Positions 9,880-20,589 of a stretch of 64,000 nucleotides of DNA are shown in pieces (position 1 is the stretch's first letter; the number at the start of each line of letters is the position of its first letter). The notes under the pieces were generated by a model that searched no databases, had not been told where the DNA came from, and saw only the letters and a list, made by a program, of their open reading frames with translations. A program made the position numbers and the translations under genes. Source of the stretch: Molanna angustata (lineage: Eukaryota; Arthropoda; Insecta; Trichoptera; Molannidae); assembly GCA_963576475.1 (NCBI GenBank), contig OY754984.1:20919215-20983214 (forward strand). The letters run 5' to 3'.

Positions 9880-10499
9880 AGAATAAATGTATTTTTTAAC
9901 AGATTTTTAATTATCTCAATAGAGACGAAGTTGGAATATTTACTGTAGGAGAACCGGGAAATCAAGGCACCTACAGGGCTTACGACCTGTCATCGGCTGG
10001 TTTACGTGATCACTTTATGCGCTTGCGCAACGTTTACCAATTATGCCTTTTTAATGAGATCCCTATCAATTCAATTTTGAAAGTTCTATATATTGTAATA
10101 CTGAAATTATTTTCGCTTGAAAATAAGGAATTTTTACTACAGCCTATGTGTGAAATTATGAACAACATTCTTATTATTTTTTATTTATTTTTGTTGTAAC
10201 GCCATCTATTGAGAGAATTGGTTTTTTGTAAATAATGAGAGCAACAATTCTTATACCTGAGGTGACAAAAGCATTTTTCGCATAGAAGTCACCCCTGAAT
10301 TGCGCCAGACTTATAAGGTCATTTTTGTCTTATTAACCTACTTGTACCAATGTGTAAGTAATCGAATATTTTTATTATTGCATATGCGCAAACATTGGAT
10401 TTTTTTCCCTGGCTAAAAAATACCTTTGACTCCCGACAGGGAAAAAAATCCAATGTTCGCGCATATGCAATAATAAAAATATTCGATAGAATAAATGTA
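9880..10499 (+). mobile_element. Family A element, copy A1, with 12-bp target duplication
   Basis: The element occupies 9892-10487 between exact 12-bp repeats 'agaataaatgta' (9880-9891 and 10488-10499). It begins TTTTTTAACAGATTTTTAAT and ends ...AAAAATATTCGAT. The last ~125 bp form a hairpin whose arms (10366-10415 and 10437-10487) both carry 'cgcatatgcaataataaaaa'-type sequence. No protein is encoded. Other copies lie at 12828, 18931, 20590, 40885, 43796 and 52959. Confidence 0.85.
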
Positions 10500-10649
10500 A
10501 TATTCAACGATTTTTTAAGTATGACGCGAAAAAATGACCTATAAAAATGGCGTAAAATCATAGAATATTGTATAAAAATATTTGTGGAGTTTTACAATAT
10601 AAATTCTGTGTTAATCGCATCTCATATACATGAAAATTTCCTAAATTAA

Positions 10650-10772
10650 GCATAAATGCTTGTGCTTAGGCGAATAAAATCGGTCAAGGTAGCTATGGTG
10701 GGGTTATAATTCCCCATCACTGGATTACTAAGCTAGTGCGATGCCCGATCTTTCACCGATCCTTCCATTATT
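10650..10772 (-). mobile_element. SINE-2 copy, degraded
   Basis: 'cataaatgcttgtgcttagg' and 'cactggattactaagctag' align with 28098-28175. Box B has been lost to mutation. It retains the end of the head and the first part of the body. Confidence 0.6.
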
Positions 10773-10779
10773 TTACTAA

Positions 10780-11640
10780 CGGAGAGTAAAAATAATCATT
10801 AATTTTAAGAAAGGACTTAGTACCCTTTCAAAGGTAAGCAAGTGTAAGTAATATTGTTTTTAAATACATATTAAGGTATGCTTAGGTTATATTCCACATG
10901 AAATAAAATATATAGGAACATTAATATTATTTATTACAATTATTAGAATAATTCTCTATTGGAAACATACACGGTATATTAATTTACATAATATTACAAA
11001 ATATGTACCTACTTACATTTATATGGATATTATATAATAATCGACGTATATATATTTCATCGAATAAAAATTTACATTATTAATTACTTAACACTCTTCA
11101 AAAATATAAGTTTAAAATTGAAGTATTATAAAAATACCCATATTCACAGACAACCCCTGAGGAAGCCACAGGCTTTCGAAGTTTCTTAAAGGCGACTTCG
11201 CTATTTTTTTATTTGGTTTCTTGGCAATTCACATTAGAGAAAGATTAGTGTTCTATGCCTTGAATCAATACAAAAATAGAATAAAATTCTCTTGAACAAA
11301 TCGACTGTTGGAAAATATTATTGTACGTTGCCCATTATTTAATATTAAATAAATAAAAAAAAAATACTTTTGTACATAAAAAAAAACTTGATTTTTGGCC
11401 AAAAATATCTCTATTAAAAAGTTGAAAATACATCAACAGTCAAAACGAATTCGTAGTCTTTTTGATAGACCCGAAAATGTTGAAAATAACAATTTTACGG
11501 GATGCTTCAAAACTTTTGACATTTCGAAGCCAAAAATCGTCAAACTTTTGACACTTGATAATATTGACGGCTCGCGGAATGTTTGATAAAATTAACCGAG
11601 TAAATTTATTTACCCCTTTTTGGAGTTATTAAATATTCAT
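10780..11640. other. AT-rich stretch with one ribozyme-like motif
   Basis: There is no gene. The 63-codon frame at 11395-11586 has no recognisable motif. The only notable item is the hammerhead-like core at 11157-11185, listed separately. Confidence 0.5.
11157..11185 (+). ncRNA. Hammerhead-like motif, degenerate
   Basis: CTGAGGA (11157-11163) is followed by a stem AGCC/GGCT with loop ACA and then GAAG (11178-11181) where GAAA is expected. The order matches the better motif at 35885-35930. The GAAA change makes activity unlikely. It may mark the end of an old Penelope-type copy. Confidence 0.3.
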
Positions 11641-11759
11641 TTCTAAAAATAAACTGTATCTCAAAAACAAAAAAAAAATTGGATGATCCAGAAAAAATAT
11701 GCAGGTACCTACCGATTGTTCAAAAGAATAAAGAATCTTGTATCTGGAGCATAGAAATA

Positions 11760-12030
11760 ATTTTCTTACCAGACCTAATTTTACTTAGCCTAACTCAAAC
11801 CTTTCTTGGACAGTCAGGAGAACAAATTAATGTGTCAATTCTCGATGAACTTAATATCAAGAATCGTTTATCTAAAATGTAAAACAGACGTATTCTTCGA
11901 TTCTTTGGACACAAAGGTTTCGGAGGACGTTCATTTGAATATTTAAAACACTTACTTTTTTCTCGCAAAGGTACTGTTGGATTGAAGCGATGCCATGGAT
12001 TGAATATTGAGGACTTACCTGCAAAAAATG
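11760..12030 (+). pseudogene. LINE ORF C-terminal fragment
   Basis: The frame reads ISILDELNIKNRLSKM-type sequence, a stop at 11880, then NRRILRFFGHKGF and LKRCHGLNIEDL. 'L.EL.I..RLS....RRILRFFGH' is a common post-RT motif of insect LINEs, where the GH precedes a basic stretch and a GR-P-RW motif. Stops and indels show it is dead. The clade is unclear. Confidence 0.7.
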
Positions 12031-12118
12031 AGAAAAAAACATTAATACATTTTCAATTTAAAAGATATTTAGCGAGAACACTTCGTTATAAATAATCAAT
12101 TTGGCCAGGATAGTATTA

Positions 12119-12265
12119 TTTGGATTAGGTTATATAATATTCGGTAAGGTTATGTTTCGTTAAATTCCGTTAGATTAGATCTGAGTTTGGATATTTTATA
12201 TAATGTTCGACTAGGCTAGGTTAGGTTTGGTCATGTCAGGTTAGATATCATTCGGTAAGGTTAGA
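12119..12265 (+). repeat. Degenerate GGTTAGG-rich block
   Basis: 'aggttaggtttgg', 'aaggttagatta', 'aaggttatg' and similar words recur over ~145 bp. Perfect (TTAGG)n, the insect telomere repeat, is not present for more than about two units. Confidence 0.4.
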
Positions 12266-12342
12266 TTACTGTCAAACGAATAGTCAAAATATAATTTAAT
12301 GATTCGGCGGATATTTTGTGGTAGTTAATATTAACCATATTG

Positions 12343-12500
12343 AATTATAAATTAGCTGTAAACCACTTGTTTTTTTAAGTCACTTCGCGATACTTTGAAT
12401 TAGTCTCGACACGCCGGTCGATGGAAGGACAGCGCTTCCGAAACATGTCGCGAAAAACAAGTGACTCAAAAAACAAGTGGTTTATAGCTTATTTAGAATT
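12343..12500 (+). mobile_element. Inverted-repeat hairpin around a hammerhead-like core
   Basis: Arms 12343-12390 and 12449-12500 are inverted copies ('aaaccacttgttttttt', 'gtcactt', 'tcgcga'). Between them lies a stem GGAAG/CTTCC followed by GAAA (12440-12443) and ACATGTC, ending at 12449. That is the box II, short helix III and cleavage-site order of a hammerhead. Box I is altered (tcgatgg for CTGANGA). It is probably a Penelope-type terminal remnant. Confidence 0.4.
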
Positions 12501-12827
12501 GTCAAAAATTTGATAAGTAGTTTATACAGATGCGAGAGTAAACAAATAGGACGGTAGATTTCTAAATTTAATTGAATATTATAATGAAGAAGAAGAATGA
12601 TAATATTCCAGATTAAGTTGTATACGATTAAGTGTAAGTATTCAGAAAGCAGCCGACCCAAAATTAAGTATAAAATGAGTTATGATGCGCAACATATTAG
12701 AGAATTGTCTAATGGTCAACAAAAATCAGCCAAACAACATTTCATAGAAAAATTTCCCTTAAAAGGCGTTCCTGGATAACACAAAAACATAAAATCTATA
12801 CCTACATTAATTATAATCAAAGCATTG

Positions 12828-13250
12828 TCTTTTTTAACAGATTTTTAATTATCTCAATAGAGACGAAGTTGGAATATTTATTGTAGGAGAACCGGGAAAT
12901 CAAGGCACCTACAGGGCTTACGACCTGTCATCGGCTGGTTTACGTGATCACTTTATGCGCTTGCGCAACGTTCACCAATTATGCCTTTTAATGAGATCCC
13001 TATCAATTCAATTTTGAAAGTTCTATATATTGTAATACTGAAATTCTTTTCGCTTGAAAACAAGGAATTTTTACTACAGCCATCTATGGGTGAAATTATG
13101 AACAACAATCTTATTATTTTTATTTATTTTGTTGGAACGCCATCTATTGAGAGAATTGGTTTTTTGTAAATAATGAAAGCTACAATTCTTATATCTGAGG
13201 TGACAATGCATTTTTCGCATAGAAGTCATGTCGTTTTTTGTCAAATAGTT
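12828..13250 (+). mobile_element. Family A copy A2, 3' truncated
   Basis: It starts with the family A 5' end ('ttttttaacagatttttaat' at 12833) and runs parallel to A1 until 'cgcatagaagtcat' at 13227, where homology stops. The terminal hairpin block is missing and no 12-bp target duplication can be found. Confidence 0.8.
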
Positions 13251-13896
13251 ATAATTTTTCATATATCCAATAGACGAAACAGTGAAATCCTTTGGATAGG
13301 TATAATAAAATTAAACTTCACTTAGAAGAAAAAGTGGCTATATATCAGTTAGTGTCTGTTTTAAGTTTGCTGTTTTCTGTATAACTACTAGGTTGTGTTA
13401 ATTTGAACTACAATTTTGCTGATGTCACAACACGAATTCCTTTTGTAGGAAAATTTTCCATGCAATAATGTTTTTTTTGTTTATTATTCTTTGAATGTTC
13501 GATGAGCGTTTATTATGTGTGCGATAACGGTAGAAGAAAACAGATTGGAGAGATGGAAAAAATTGAATGATAATGGACTAACTGAGCCAGCCGTCTTCTA
13601 TCTTCTCTCTTACGTCGAGTTCTTCTTCCCTTCTCGGCATTGGTTCAACAATGTTTTCATTTTAGCTGTCTATAACTTTTTTATCATTTTTTTTAACTTG
13701 CCGAAATGCCGGGAACATGATTAGTAAAATCTGTAATAGGTACAATATGTATAGGTACGCACGGCGCGCCGAGTAATTATACAGACTGAAGGTGACCTAC
13801 TTGCGCGCTGAGATCGGGCGAGATTATTGTTGTATGGATGTAGGTAATAAATTTGTTTTGGTATGTTAGGATGAGAACAAATGGGAAGTATCTGGG
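13251..13896. other. Non-coding stretch, no gene seen
   Basis: Open frames of 65-69 codons here show no motif. Nothing else is supportable. Confidence 0.5.
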
Positions 13897-14922
13897 TATC
13901 TATTCTCCAATCTCGCATAGTAAATGTCGTATTCGACTATGTCGCCTAAAAAATGTCGAATAAAATGTCGTATGGTAGACTTTTAGCCTATTCTTGAAAT
14001 CATTCGTCATTAAAATCGTTCGACATTGAAATGTCACATGAAAGAATAGGCAACATAGCATTTGGGATGCGTTTGAAATATTTTTTTGAGCATTTATTGG
14101 ATATTTTTGCCGTTTTTTTCTATGGTTGTCAAAACACAGCCTTTTTCTATGCAATTATATGATTGATTTATAAGCACTTAACATATTGTTCATTGTGACT
14201 GATTGTGTCACTTCCTGAATTCTCGAACAATTAATCATTAATATTCTAAAAAAATATCAGACAACAATAAAAATTTAATTTACTTTGGTAATTTGTCAAA
14301 TAATTTGTCTCTTAGTTTTACACGTATGAGACAAATTATTTGCAAATAAAGAACACAAGCATACAAACTAGACAAATATAAAGAAATATTGTGTACCTAC
14401 CTATATTGAAATATTCAATAGCAAACAAATACAAAACATATTAATGGAGAAATATGTGATAAGTAAACAAGGACATTAAACAAAACTTGTTTTTTGGAGT
14501 TTGTTACAAAATAGGAACATTTACAAAACTTATTAATGGATTAATATATATTAACAAAGTGAAAGAATCCAATGTTTTAAAATGTTTTCGTCATCCATGT
14601 ATTTTTATATGTAATGTTAAATAGATAAACTAACGTATTTGTCGAATTGCCATTGTGACTACAAAAGACAAAATAACGAAAATACTTGTTGATACAGACG
14701 CTTAATTGCCGTATGTAAATGCAATATGGCGACCATTTTTGACAGATAAAATCATGCGACTTGCATGCTACATTGAATATGGAGTGGTCCTATACCACTC
14801 GTCAAAATCTCGAATGATTTTCATTCGACTATGTCGCATATGAGACTCAAGAATAGCATATTCTAGAAATCGTGCGAAAGTCGCATACGACATCGATAGT
14901 GCGAGATTGGAGAATAGGGTCC
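13897..14922. mobile_element. TIR element, ~1.0 kb, non-autonomous
   Basis: The left end 'ctattctccaatctcgca' (13898) is mirrored by the right end 'gcgagattggagaatag' (~14901-14919). The similarity continues inward for ~100 bp as clusters of 'atgtcgtat', 'actatgtcgc' and 'gcctattcttga'-like words. The interior is AT-rich and encodes no transposase. Flanks 'gggtatc' and 'gggtccc' are a weak candidate target duplication, so the superfamily is open. Confidence 0.65.
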
Positions 14923-15369
14923 CTGTCATCTGCGCCATCATTAAATTTAAATCAAAAATGTTTCAAATCTGAAAGAATTGGCGAATCGATGTATGATTTT
15001 TTTTGTTTCGCTTAAGAATACCTTTGCAAAAGGCATTGTGTCCGCAGAGTTCTGGACCATTTCGAAGATTGTTTTTCAAGTGATATTCACAGCCATGAAC
15101 ATTGAACATACCTACATACGTATATGTCAGAACTAAAAGCTTTTACACTTTAAAATACCTCGCCTTTCTTCGTACACCTTATACATACACACATATTATA
15201 TACATATCCCAACTACTTGCATTCTAGTTTTAATTGCTCTCGCAAGAATAAGGACTTGGTTCTTACGTTAAGTAGATACTTCGAAGTGTTCTCCGACAAC
15301 CCACGTCCTACGGTGCCATACGATATTGTTTCCGTCCGGTAACGTTAACCTAGTTTACCAGCCAAATTA
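14923..15369. other. Non-coding stretch, no gene seen
   Basis: No motif, repeat partner or tRNA-like box was found. Confidence 0.5.
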
Positions 15370-16043
15370 GAATTATTTTACATACATACATACCATCACG
15401 CCGTTTCCCTATTTGGGGTAGGCAGAGAGAACCGAACGCCAGACTCTTCTATCTTGACATACCTGTTTTGCCTCATTTACATTCATACATCGCGTCATAC
15501 ATGCTTTCCTATTGTTCTGACTTCGTATGTTCCCCTCTTTCAAAATCTCATTTATATGATCATGCCAGCTCTTTCTAGGTCGACCCTTACATCTCATTCC
15601 ACTCAGCCATTTTCAGCCTTGTATACTTTCTTTGTCAGTCGTTCATCGTTCATTCTCTCTACATGTCCGAACCATCGCAAAGCATTTATCTTCATTCTAC
15701 TCAAAATATCCCTTTCAATCTTACATTCTCTTCTGATATCTTGATTCCTTATCCTATCATAAATTGTTTTACCACACATTCGTCTTAGGGACCTCATTTC
15801 CACAGCGTTAATTTTACTTTCATGCGTCTTCTGCCATGCCCATGTCTCACTTGCATACATTATGGTTGGAACGACAATAGCGTTGTGCACAGCGAGTTTT
15901 GCTGGCCTTGAAATAATTGGGTCAGCCATTATTGTTCTTAATGTACCATTTACTCTATTTGCTGCCGTTACCCTTCTTTCTATATCCTTTTCCAATTTTC
16001 CATCACGCTGAATTATTTTAATAAAATAAATATATTTTCTCAA
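15370..16043 (-). pseudogene. LINE ORF C-terminus, one frameshift
   Basis: The minus-strand frame 16043-15603 carries KDIERRVTAANRVNGTL, VHNAIVVPTIMYASETW, EMRSLRRMCGKTIYDRIRNQ and LRWFGHVERMNDERLTKK. After a frameshift at ~15600 the frame 15597-15409 continues with GRPRKSWHDHINEIL and VCQDRRVWRSVLSAYPK stop. This is the post-palm region of an RT ORF. The 3' end is the 'cacgccgtttccct..ggggtaggcagaga' block with a (CATA)n tail at 15382-15393. A plus-strand sister is at 23989-24429. Confidence 0.9.
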
Positions 16044-16930
16044 AAGATATGATAGTTTTTCGATATATATTTCGCTGGCAAAAGATACTAGATATTTTGT
16101 TCTTCTTTAATTTATAAAAAAAATATATTGTTCTATACCTTATATATTTTTTAGAAATTTAAGATAAATGTCTAAAATCGGGGTATTCTTAATATTTTAC
16201 CACAGTTATATATACAGAACATAATTAAAAAGTTAAGGTATATTTTTTTATGAATATCCAAACTAACTAGGTTATTTTTTTCAAAATGATTCGTTTTGTA
16301 GTAGGTAATGATAAAATTTCAAATTGAAAAAATAGGTACGTTGGCAGCAGTCGCCCTCTTAATACGAATATCGGTTATTTCTTTCCAGTTCCTTGCTTAC
16401 ATAATTAGAATGTAAAACTCAGTTTTTCAAATTAATAATATTGATATATTCTCAAACTCCAAATTAAATTTCAATAAACACATAATATCCCAGTTCGTAA
16501 CCTCTTAATTCTTTTGTACAAATTTATGCATAACTAATGTTTATTTTCTCATGTTTAATCATTGTTTAACTCTCATGTTTCATTTGTTTGATTATTGTGT
16601 TTAATCTTTGAGTCTACAACTCTAAACTTACTGTGTAATTTCCACCCGTAACATAATAATTATATAAAACAGACACTGCTCCTTCCGTACACTGCATAGT
16701 GTAGTGTAGGTAGGAAGCAGTATACCTACATACAATACTAACAATGTACTTCCTATGTATAACTATTATGCGCAGATATATTTGGGCATTCATGCCTGTG
16801 TGCTGAATAACATAAAATTAAATAAACAATATTTTACCCAAATTAACTTAAGATACTTACTTTAGATAGCTCGGGTTTGTTGGAACAATCAAATTATGAA
16901 TAGCTGTGAATTTTTCGTATATATTTTTGG
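16044..16930. other. AT-rich spacer, no gene seen
   Basis: Only a short perfect-looking palindrome around 'cactgcatagtgtagtg' (16690-16712) stands out. There is no coding signal. Confidence 0.5.
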
Positions 16931-17242
16931 TTTGTATCAGCTGTGAGGCACCGGCTTAGAATAGTGCTTCCACTCTTTTCTATTATTGTTTTCGAGTGTC
17001 CCGTAAGAGCCGGTTAATCGAAAATACAACAGGCAACAATAACATCTCACATAGTTCAGCAATGAGGTTCACCACCCATTCTGAATATAGTGCCTTTTTA
17101 GGTGAGACGAGACTGGTGTGTGGGTATACACAGATATGTTGTGCTCCCTTTTATAAGGCAATGCACACCCGCACACCTTTCGCTGGTTACCCCACATTGT
17201 GGGATATGCCGTGATGGTATGAATGAATGAATGAATGAATGA
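16930..17242 (+). mobile_element. SINE-like family S, best copy
   Basis: It runs from 'gtgaggcaccggcttagaat' to 'gccgtgatggtat' and ends in (GAAT)n (17218-17242). The 19885-19735 and 17303-17268 pieces are the same element in reverse, and 8095-8262 is a partial copy. No box A or B is clear, so it is called SINE-like only from its size, tail and non-coding nature. Confidence 0.75.
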
Positions 17243-17895
17243 ACTACGAATCTAAAAAGCAAAAAATGTGTCACCGTCACGGCGTGTCCCACAATTTGGG
17301 GTAGGCCTATTGTCCACGGATGCGTCATTTGTAGGATGCATGCATCCTACAAATAACGATAGGCGTATTTTGTATATATTTTGTTATGTGCACGCTGCGT
17401 CATGCAATCGTCAACCACGCTACAAAACGTCTCAGTTTTCTTTCAACTAGCATCGATAAAGCACGTATTTTTATTTATTTATTTAATAAACAGAGACACC
17501 AACAGAACACTGAACAACACAAACAAAAAAAAACATGAAACAAAAACATTGAATCTCCAGTGCTCCAACAACAGGTATCTCCCGCATGGCTATTGTGCAT
17601 AGTTTGGTAGGTACAATCAACGTCTCCTGACCATTCAAATTATAAAAAAAGACATTACTTTGCACAGTTAAAAAGAAAGTATAAAATACACATAAACATA
17701 TATGTAGGAAAACAAAAAGAAAACAAAAGTTGAACTAAAAGGATAAAACAAGAAAAAAAAAGAAGGAATAACTGAACCGAGACAAAAAAAATTGATTTTG
17801 ACCCATCATATTTTAAGGGATAAAAATAAGCAATTTATCAAAGATCAATTTCTATAAAATATGTACGTCATTGTCATTACATTAAATTGTCACAA

Positions 17896-17921
17896 CGATT
17901 CAGACGCGAAACGTCTGAATC
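17896..17921. repeat. Short perfect hairpin
   Basis: 'gattcagacg' and 'cgtctgaatc' are perfect inverted 10-mers around 'cgaaa'. It lies inside Harbinger derivative 1. No known regulatory role is evident. Confidence 0.6.
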
Positions 17922-18342
17922 TACCAATACAATGACACTCTGACACGGCAGAATGTCACTGTATTGACAGGTGCCTACGCGAGTGCAATGTAACGACAGT
18001 CAATAAAGAACGTCGCGGACAATATCGCGAACTCGGCAACATGCCCGTCTAACTAGAATATATTACTTATAAGTAAGACTCATAAGTAATACATTGTCGA
18101 ATTTGCTGGTTTATATGTCGTAATATACACGTGTTTGTATTTTTTTATTTTTAAAACTATAAAAATTAAATGAAAAACAAAACAAACAATCAAGATACCA
18201 AATTATCCTAATACAAAAGTGGGGAGAAATGCGCAATACAAATCAACACCCACAGAGCCACACAACACCAGGGTGTCCCTATCACTAGATTTCCTCGAAT
18301 AAATCGTTTGAAAATCGTTTTCCTCGAATTTTTGTTGTTAAA

Positions 18343-18447
18343 ATGTCAAGTGATGATGATGAAATCATTATAGCATACAAATTCATTAGAAGACGACGAA
18401 ACTGGCGAAGACAGTACTGGATTCATCTGTTTTTTTTTCAGTGTTAG
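18343..18447 (+). pseudogene. Harbinger transposase N-terminal stub
   Basis: Thirty-four codons from ATG: an acidic MSSDDDE start, then FIRRRRNWRRQYWIHLFF and a stop. A basic RR-RRR followed by YW(V/I)HP/L is the typical start of PIF/Harbinger DDE transposases. The DDE domain is absent. The stub runs straight into antisense MADF sequence, so an internal deletion joined the two ORFs. Confidence 0.6.
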
Positions 18448-18574
18448 TTTTTTGTGCCAATTCACTCCAAGCTCTATCCGTTATATCTTTTCTCGAGTAT
18501 TCCGGCAGTTTATTATTATATAAACATGGATTTTGTTCTATAAGATTAACAAAATACACCGCCGAGCCCGCCAT
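18386..18574 (-). pseudogene. MADF-like DNA-binding protein fragment
   Basis: The minus-strand frame from ATG at 18574 reads FVNLIEQNPCLYNNKLPEYS then RKDITDRAWSELAQKTN. This is the first half of a MADF domain ('li..V...p.Ly......Y.....r..aW.eia'). Harbinger elements encode such a MADF/Myb-like partner that helps the transposase reach the nucleus and bind DNA. Helix 3 and the C-terminus are lost; after ~45 codons the frame reads antisense transposase. Confidence 0.65.
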
Positions 18575-18836
18575 TTTATAATATTAACAACAAGTGTGCG
18601 TCTTGCAAGTCGGTCGAGAAGTGACACGCTGCTGCACGCACCGCATGACGAATACATGACGTGCGGCTGACGCAACGTTGCCGCTCCGTGGACACAGTTT
18701 TGATTGTTTATTTGCATGATGCAAGCATTCGTCTTGCATTCGTCAATTAACGAAAGCGTGCGCATGACGTGCGGTTTACGTGGTCAGTAGGCCTTAACTA
18801 TTGATGGGTGTGCGGGTGTGTATCACCTTTTTGTTC

Positions 18837-18930
18837 GACTGATTTCGTTCAGCTATAGAGCAAGCATTTATTTGCTTATTTAAGGGAACGTAGGAAGATG
18901 TATATGTACTTGTTTAACAAGGACATATTC
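18837..18930 (+). mobile_element. SINE-2 body and 3' end
   Basis: 'cgatttcgttca(g/c)ctatag' through 'tgtacttgtttaacaaggac' matches the reverse of 28060-28125. Its 3' end, with an A-rich tail, resumes at 19703-19730 beyond the family A insertion. The tRNA head is lacking. Confidence 0.7.
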
Positions 18931-19714
18931 GAATATTTTTATTATTGCATATGCGCAAACATTGGATTTTTTTCCCTGTCGGGAGTCAAAGATATTTTTT
19001 AACAGATTTTTAATTATCTCAATAGAGATGAAGATGGAATATTTATTGTAGGAGAACCGGGAAATCAAGGCACCTACAAAGTGTAGGTGCCTTAATTTCC
19101 CGGTTCTACTACAATAAATATTCCAACTTCGTCTCTATTGAGATAATTAAAAATCTGTTAAAAAATATCTTTGACTCCCGGCAGGGAAAAAAATCCAATG
19201 TTTGCGCATATGCAATAATAAAAATATTCGATTACTTACACATTGGTACAAGTAGGTAAATAAGACAAAAATGACCTTATAAGTCTGGCGCAATTCAGGG
19301 GTGACTTCTATGCGAAAAATGCATTGTCACCTCAGATATAAGAATTGTAGCTTTCATTATTTACAAAAAATCAATTCCCTCAATAGATGGCGTTACAACA
19401 AAATAAATAAAAAAATAATAAGATTGTTGTTCATAATTTCACCCATAGATGGCTGTAGTAAAAATTCCTTATTTTCAAGCGAAAATAATTTCAGTATTAC
19501 AATATATAGAACTTTCAAAATTGAATTGATAGGGATCTCATTAAAAAGGCACAATTGGTGAACGTTGCGCTAGCGCATAAAGTGATCACGTAAACCAGCC
19601 GATGACAGGTCGTAAGCCCTGTAGGTGCCTTGATTTCCCGGTTCTCCTACAGTAAATATTCCAACTTCGTCTCTATTGAGATAATTAAAAATCTGTTAAA
19701 AAAAGGACATATTC
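18919..19714 (-). mobile_element. Family A copy A3, with 12-bp target duplication
   Basis: Exact 12-bp repeats 'aaggacatattc' (18919-18930 and 19703-19714) bound the element 18931-19702. The left ~295 bp (18931-19225) are a near-perfect palindrome centred at ~19077 ('cacctacaaagtgtaggtg'). The full element body then runs in reverse to its TTTTTAACAG end at 19702. It inserted into SINE-2. No ORF of note. Confidence 0.88.
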
Positions 19715-19890
19715 ATTTAAAAAAAAAGACACGCGTTTTTACCCACACATCAGCCTCGATAGAACTGAAAAAAATCAGAATGGGCAGTGAGACTTATTGC
19801 TGAACTACCCAGCTCTTATGGGACATCCGAAAACTATGATAAAAGAAAAGATTGAAAGCACTATTCTAAGCCGGTGCCTCACAATAAAGA

Positions 19891-20510
19891 AATTCAACCT
19901 AAACAAGAATAATATTTTTTTACAAGTACCCTACTCATCGATTTAATGGTAAGTTTATAAAATATTTTCCTGTATGATTAAACTCTCAATATGGTTGAGA
20001 AGAGCACTTGGTAATTAATTAGGATATTTGATTATAAATTTATTCACTTCAACAAGCACACGTTGTTTTATTGATCGTCAAAATCTTTTGATAGTGGGAA
20101 TTAGTTAATTGAATAATTATAATTAGATATTGGTAGGTACTTATTGAATTTAATCAATTAAAATACACATTCAAAAATTATCATGTTAATTTTGAATTAA
20201 ATTTTATCCGAAAATTTAAATAATATGTACAATTAATAGTTTATTTGTACTCATATTGAAAAAAAATTAATAACGTCACAATCTATTTTTGAACATTCAT
20301 ATTTAGAAAACAAATTTATATTTAAATTATACGTTTAAGTAATGTTAAATACACATAAAACATTATTGGTCTTACTTACTATTTTCAATTAGTGTTTAAG
20401 CTGATACTTACCCAGTGTTTTGTATGGCCGAAACTGACTTAGCATTGGATTAAACTGGTATTTTAAATAATAAGTAAGGCCCAATATGTAGGTATATTGA
20501 TGACATTTTG
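19891..20510. other. AT-rich spacer, no gene seen
   Basis: No repeats shared with the rest of the window and no coding motif. Confidence 0.5.
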
Positions 20511-20578
20511 TAAGTGAAATTGGTGTTCTTTTTGATGAAGATCTTTTATGGCATGAGCAGATTTCTCATGTCAGTAAA
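20511..20578 (+). pseudogene. LINE RT thumb scrap
   Basis: The frame reads GVLFDEDLLWHEQISHVSKP, the 'LGV.fD..L.W..HI..v..K' motif at the start of the thumb in Jockey/CR1-type RTs. Only ~20 codons survive, cut off by the tandem array that follows. Confidence 0.65.
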
Positions 20579-20589
20579 CCGCTTTAGCT

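Larger units (their letters stand above)
17301..18796. mobile_element. PIF/Harbinger deletion derivative 1
   Basis: The element (17304-18793) starts GGCCTATTGTCCACG and ends in the inverted CGTGGTCAGTAGGCC (13 of 15 positions match). It is flanked by gta/tta, a near match to the 3-bp TWA target duplication of PIF/Harbinger. It splits family S exactly at 'ggggta/acc'. Inside are facing remnants of a Harbinger transposase start (18343-18447, +) and a MADF-type DNA-binding protein (18574-18386, -). The left ~1 kb contains T-rich LINE-tail-like sequence and a perfect hairpin (17896-17921). Confidence 0.7.
17268..19890 (-). mobile_element. Family S copy split by nested insertions
   Basis: The reverse family S copy is in three parts: 17268-17303 ('cggcgtgtcccacaatttgg'), 18797-18835 ('gggtgtgcgggtgtg'), and 19735-19890 ('aatgggcagtgagacttatt' to 'aagccggtgcctcac'). 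The gaps are filled by a Harbinger derivative (17304-18793) and by SINE-2 with family A inside it (18837-19725). Pieces are collinear with 16930-17242. Confidence 0.75.

Noticed and set aside
18931..19225. Hammerhead in family A ('ccgatgacagg')
   Set aside because: A CUGAUGA-like word occurs but no GAAA box or helix arrangement follows it.
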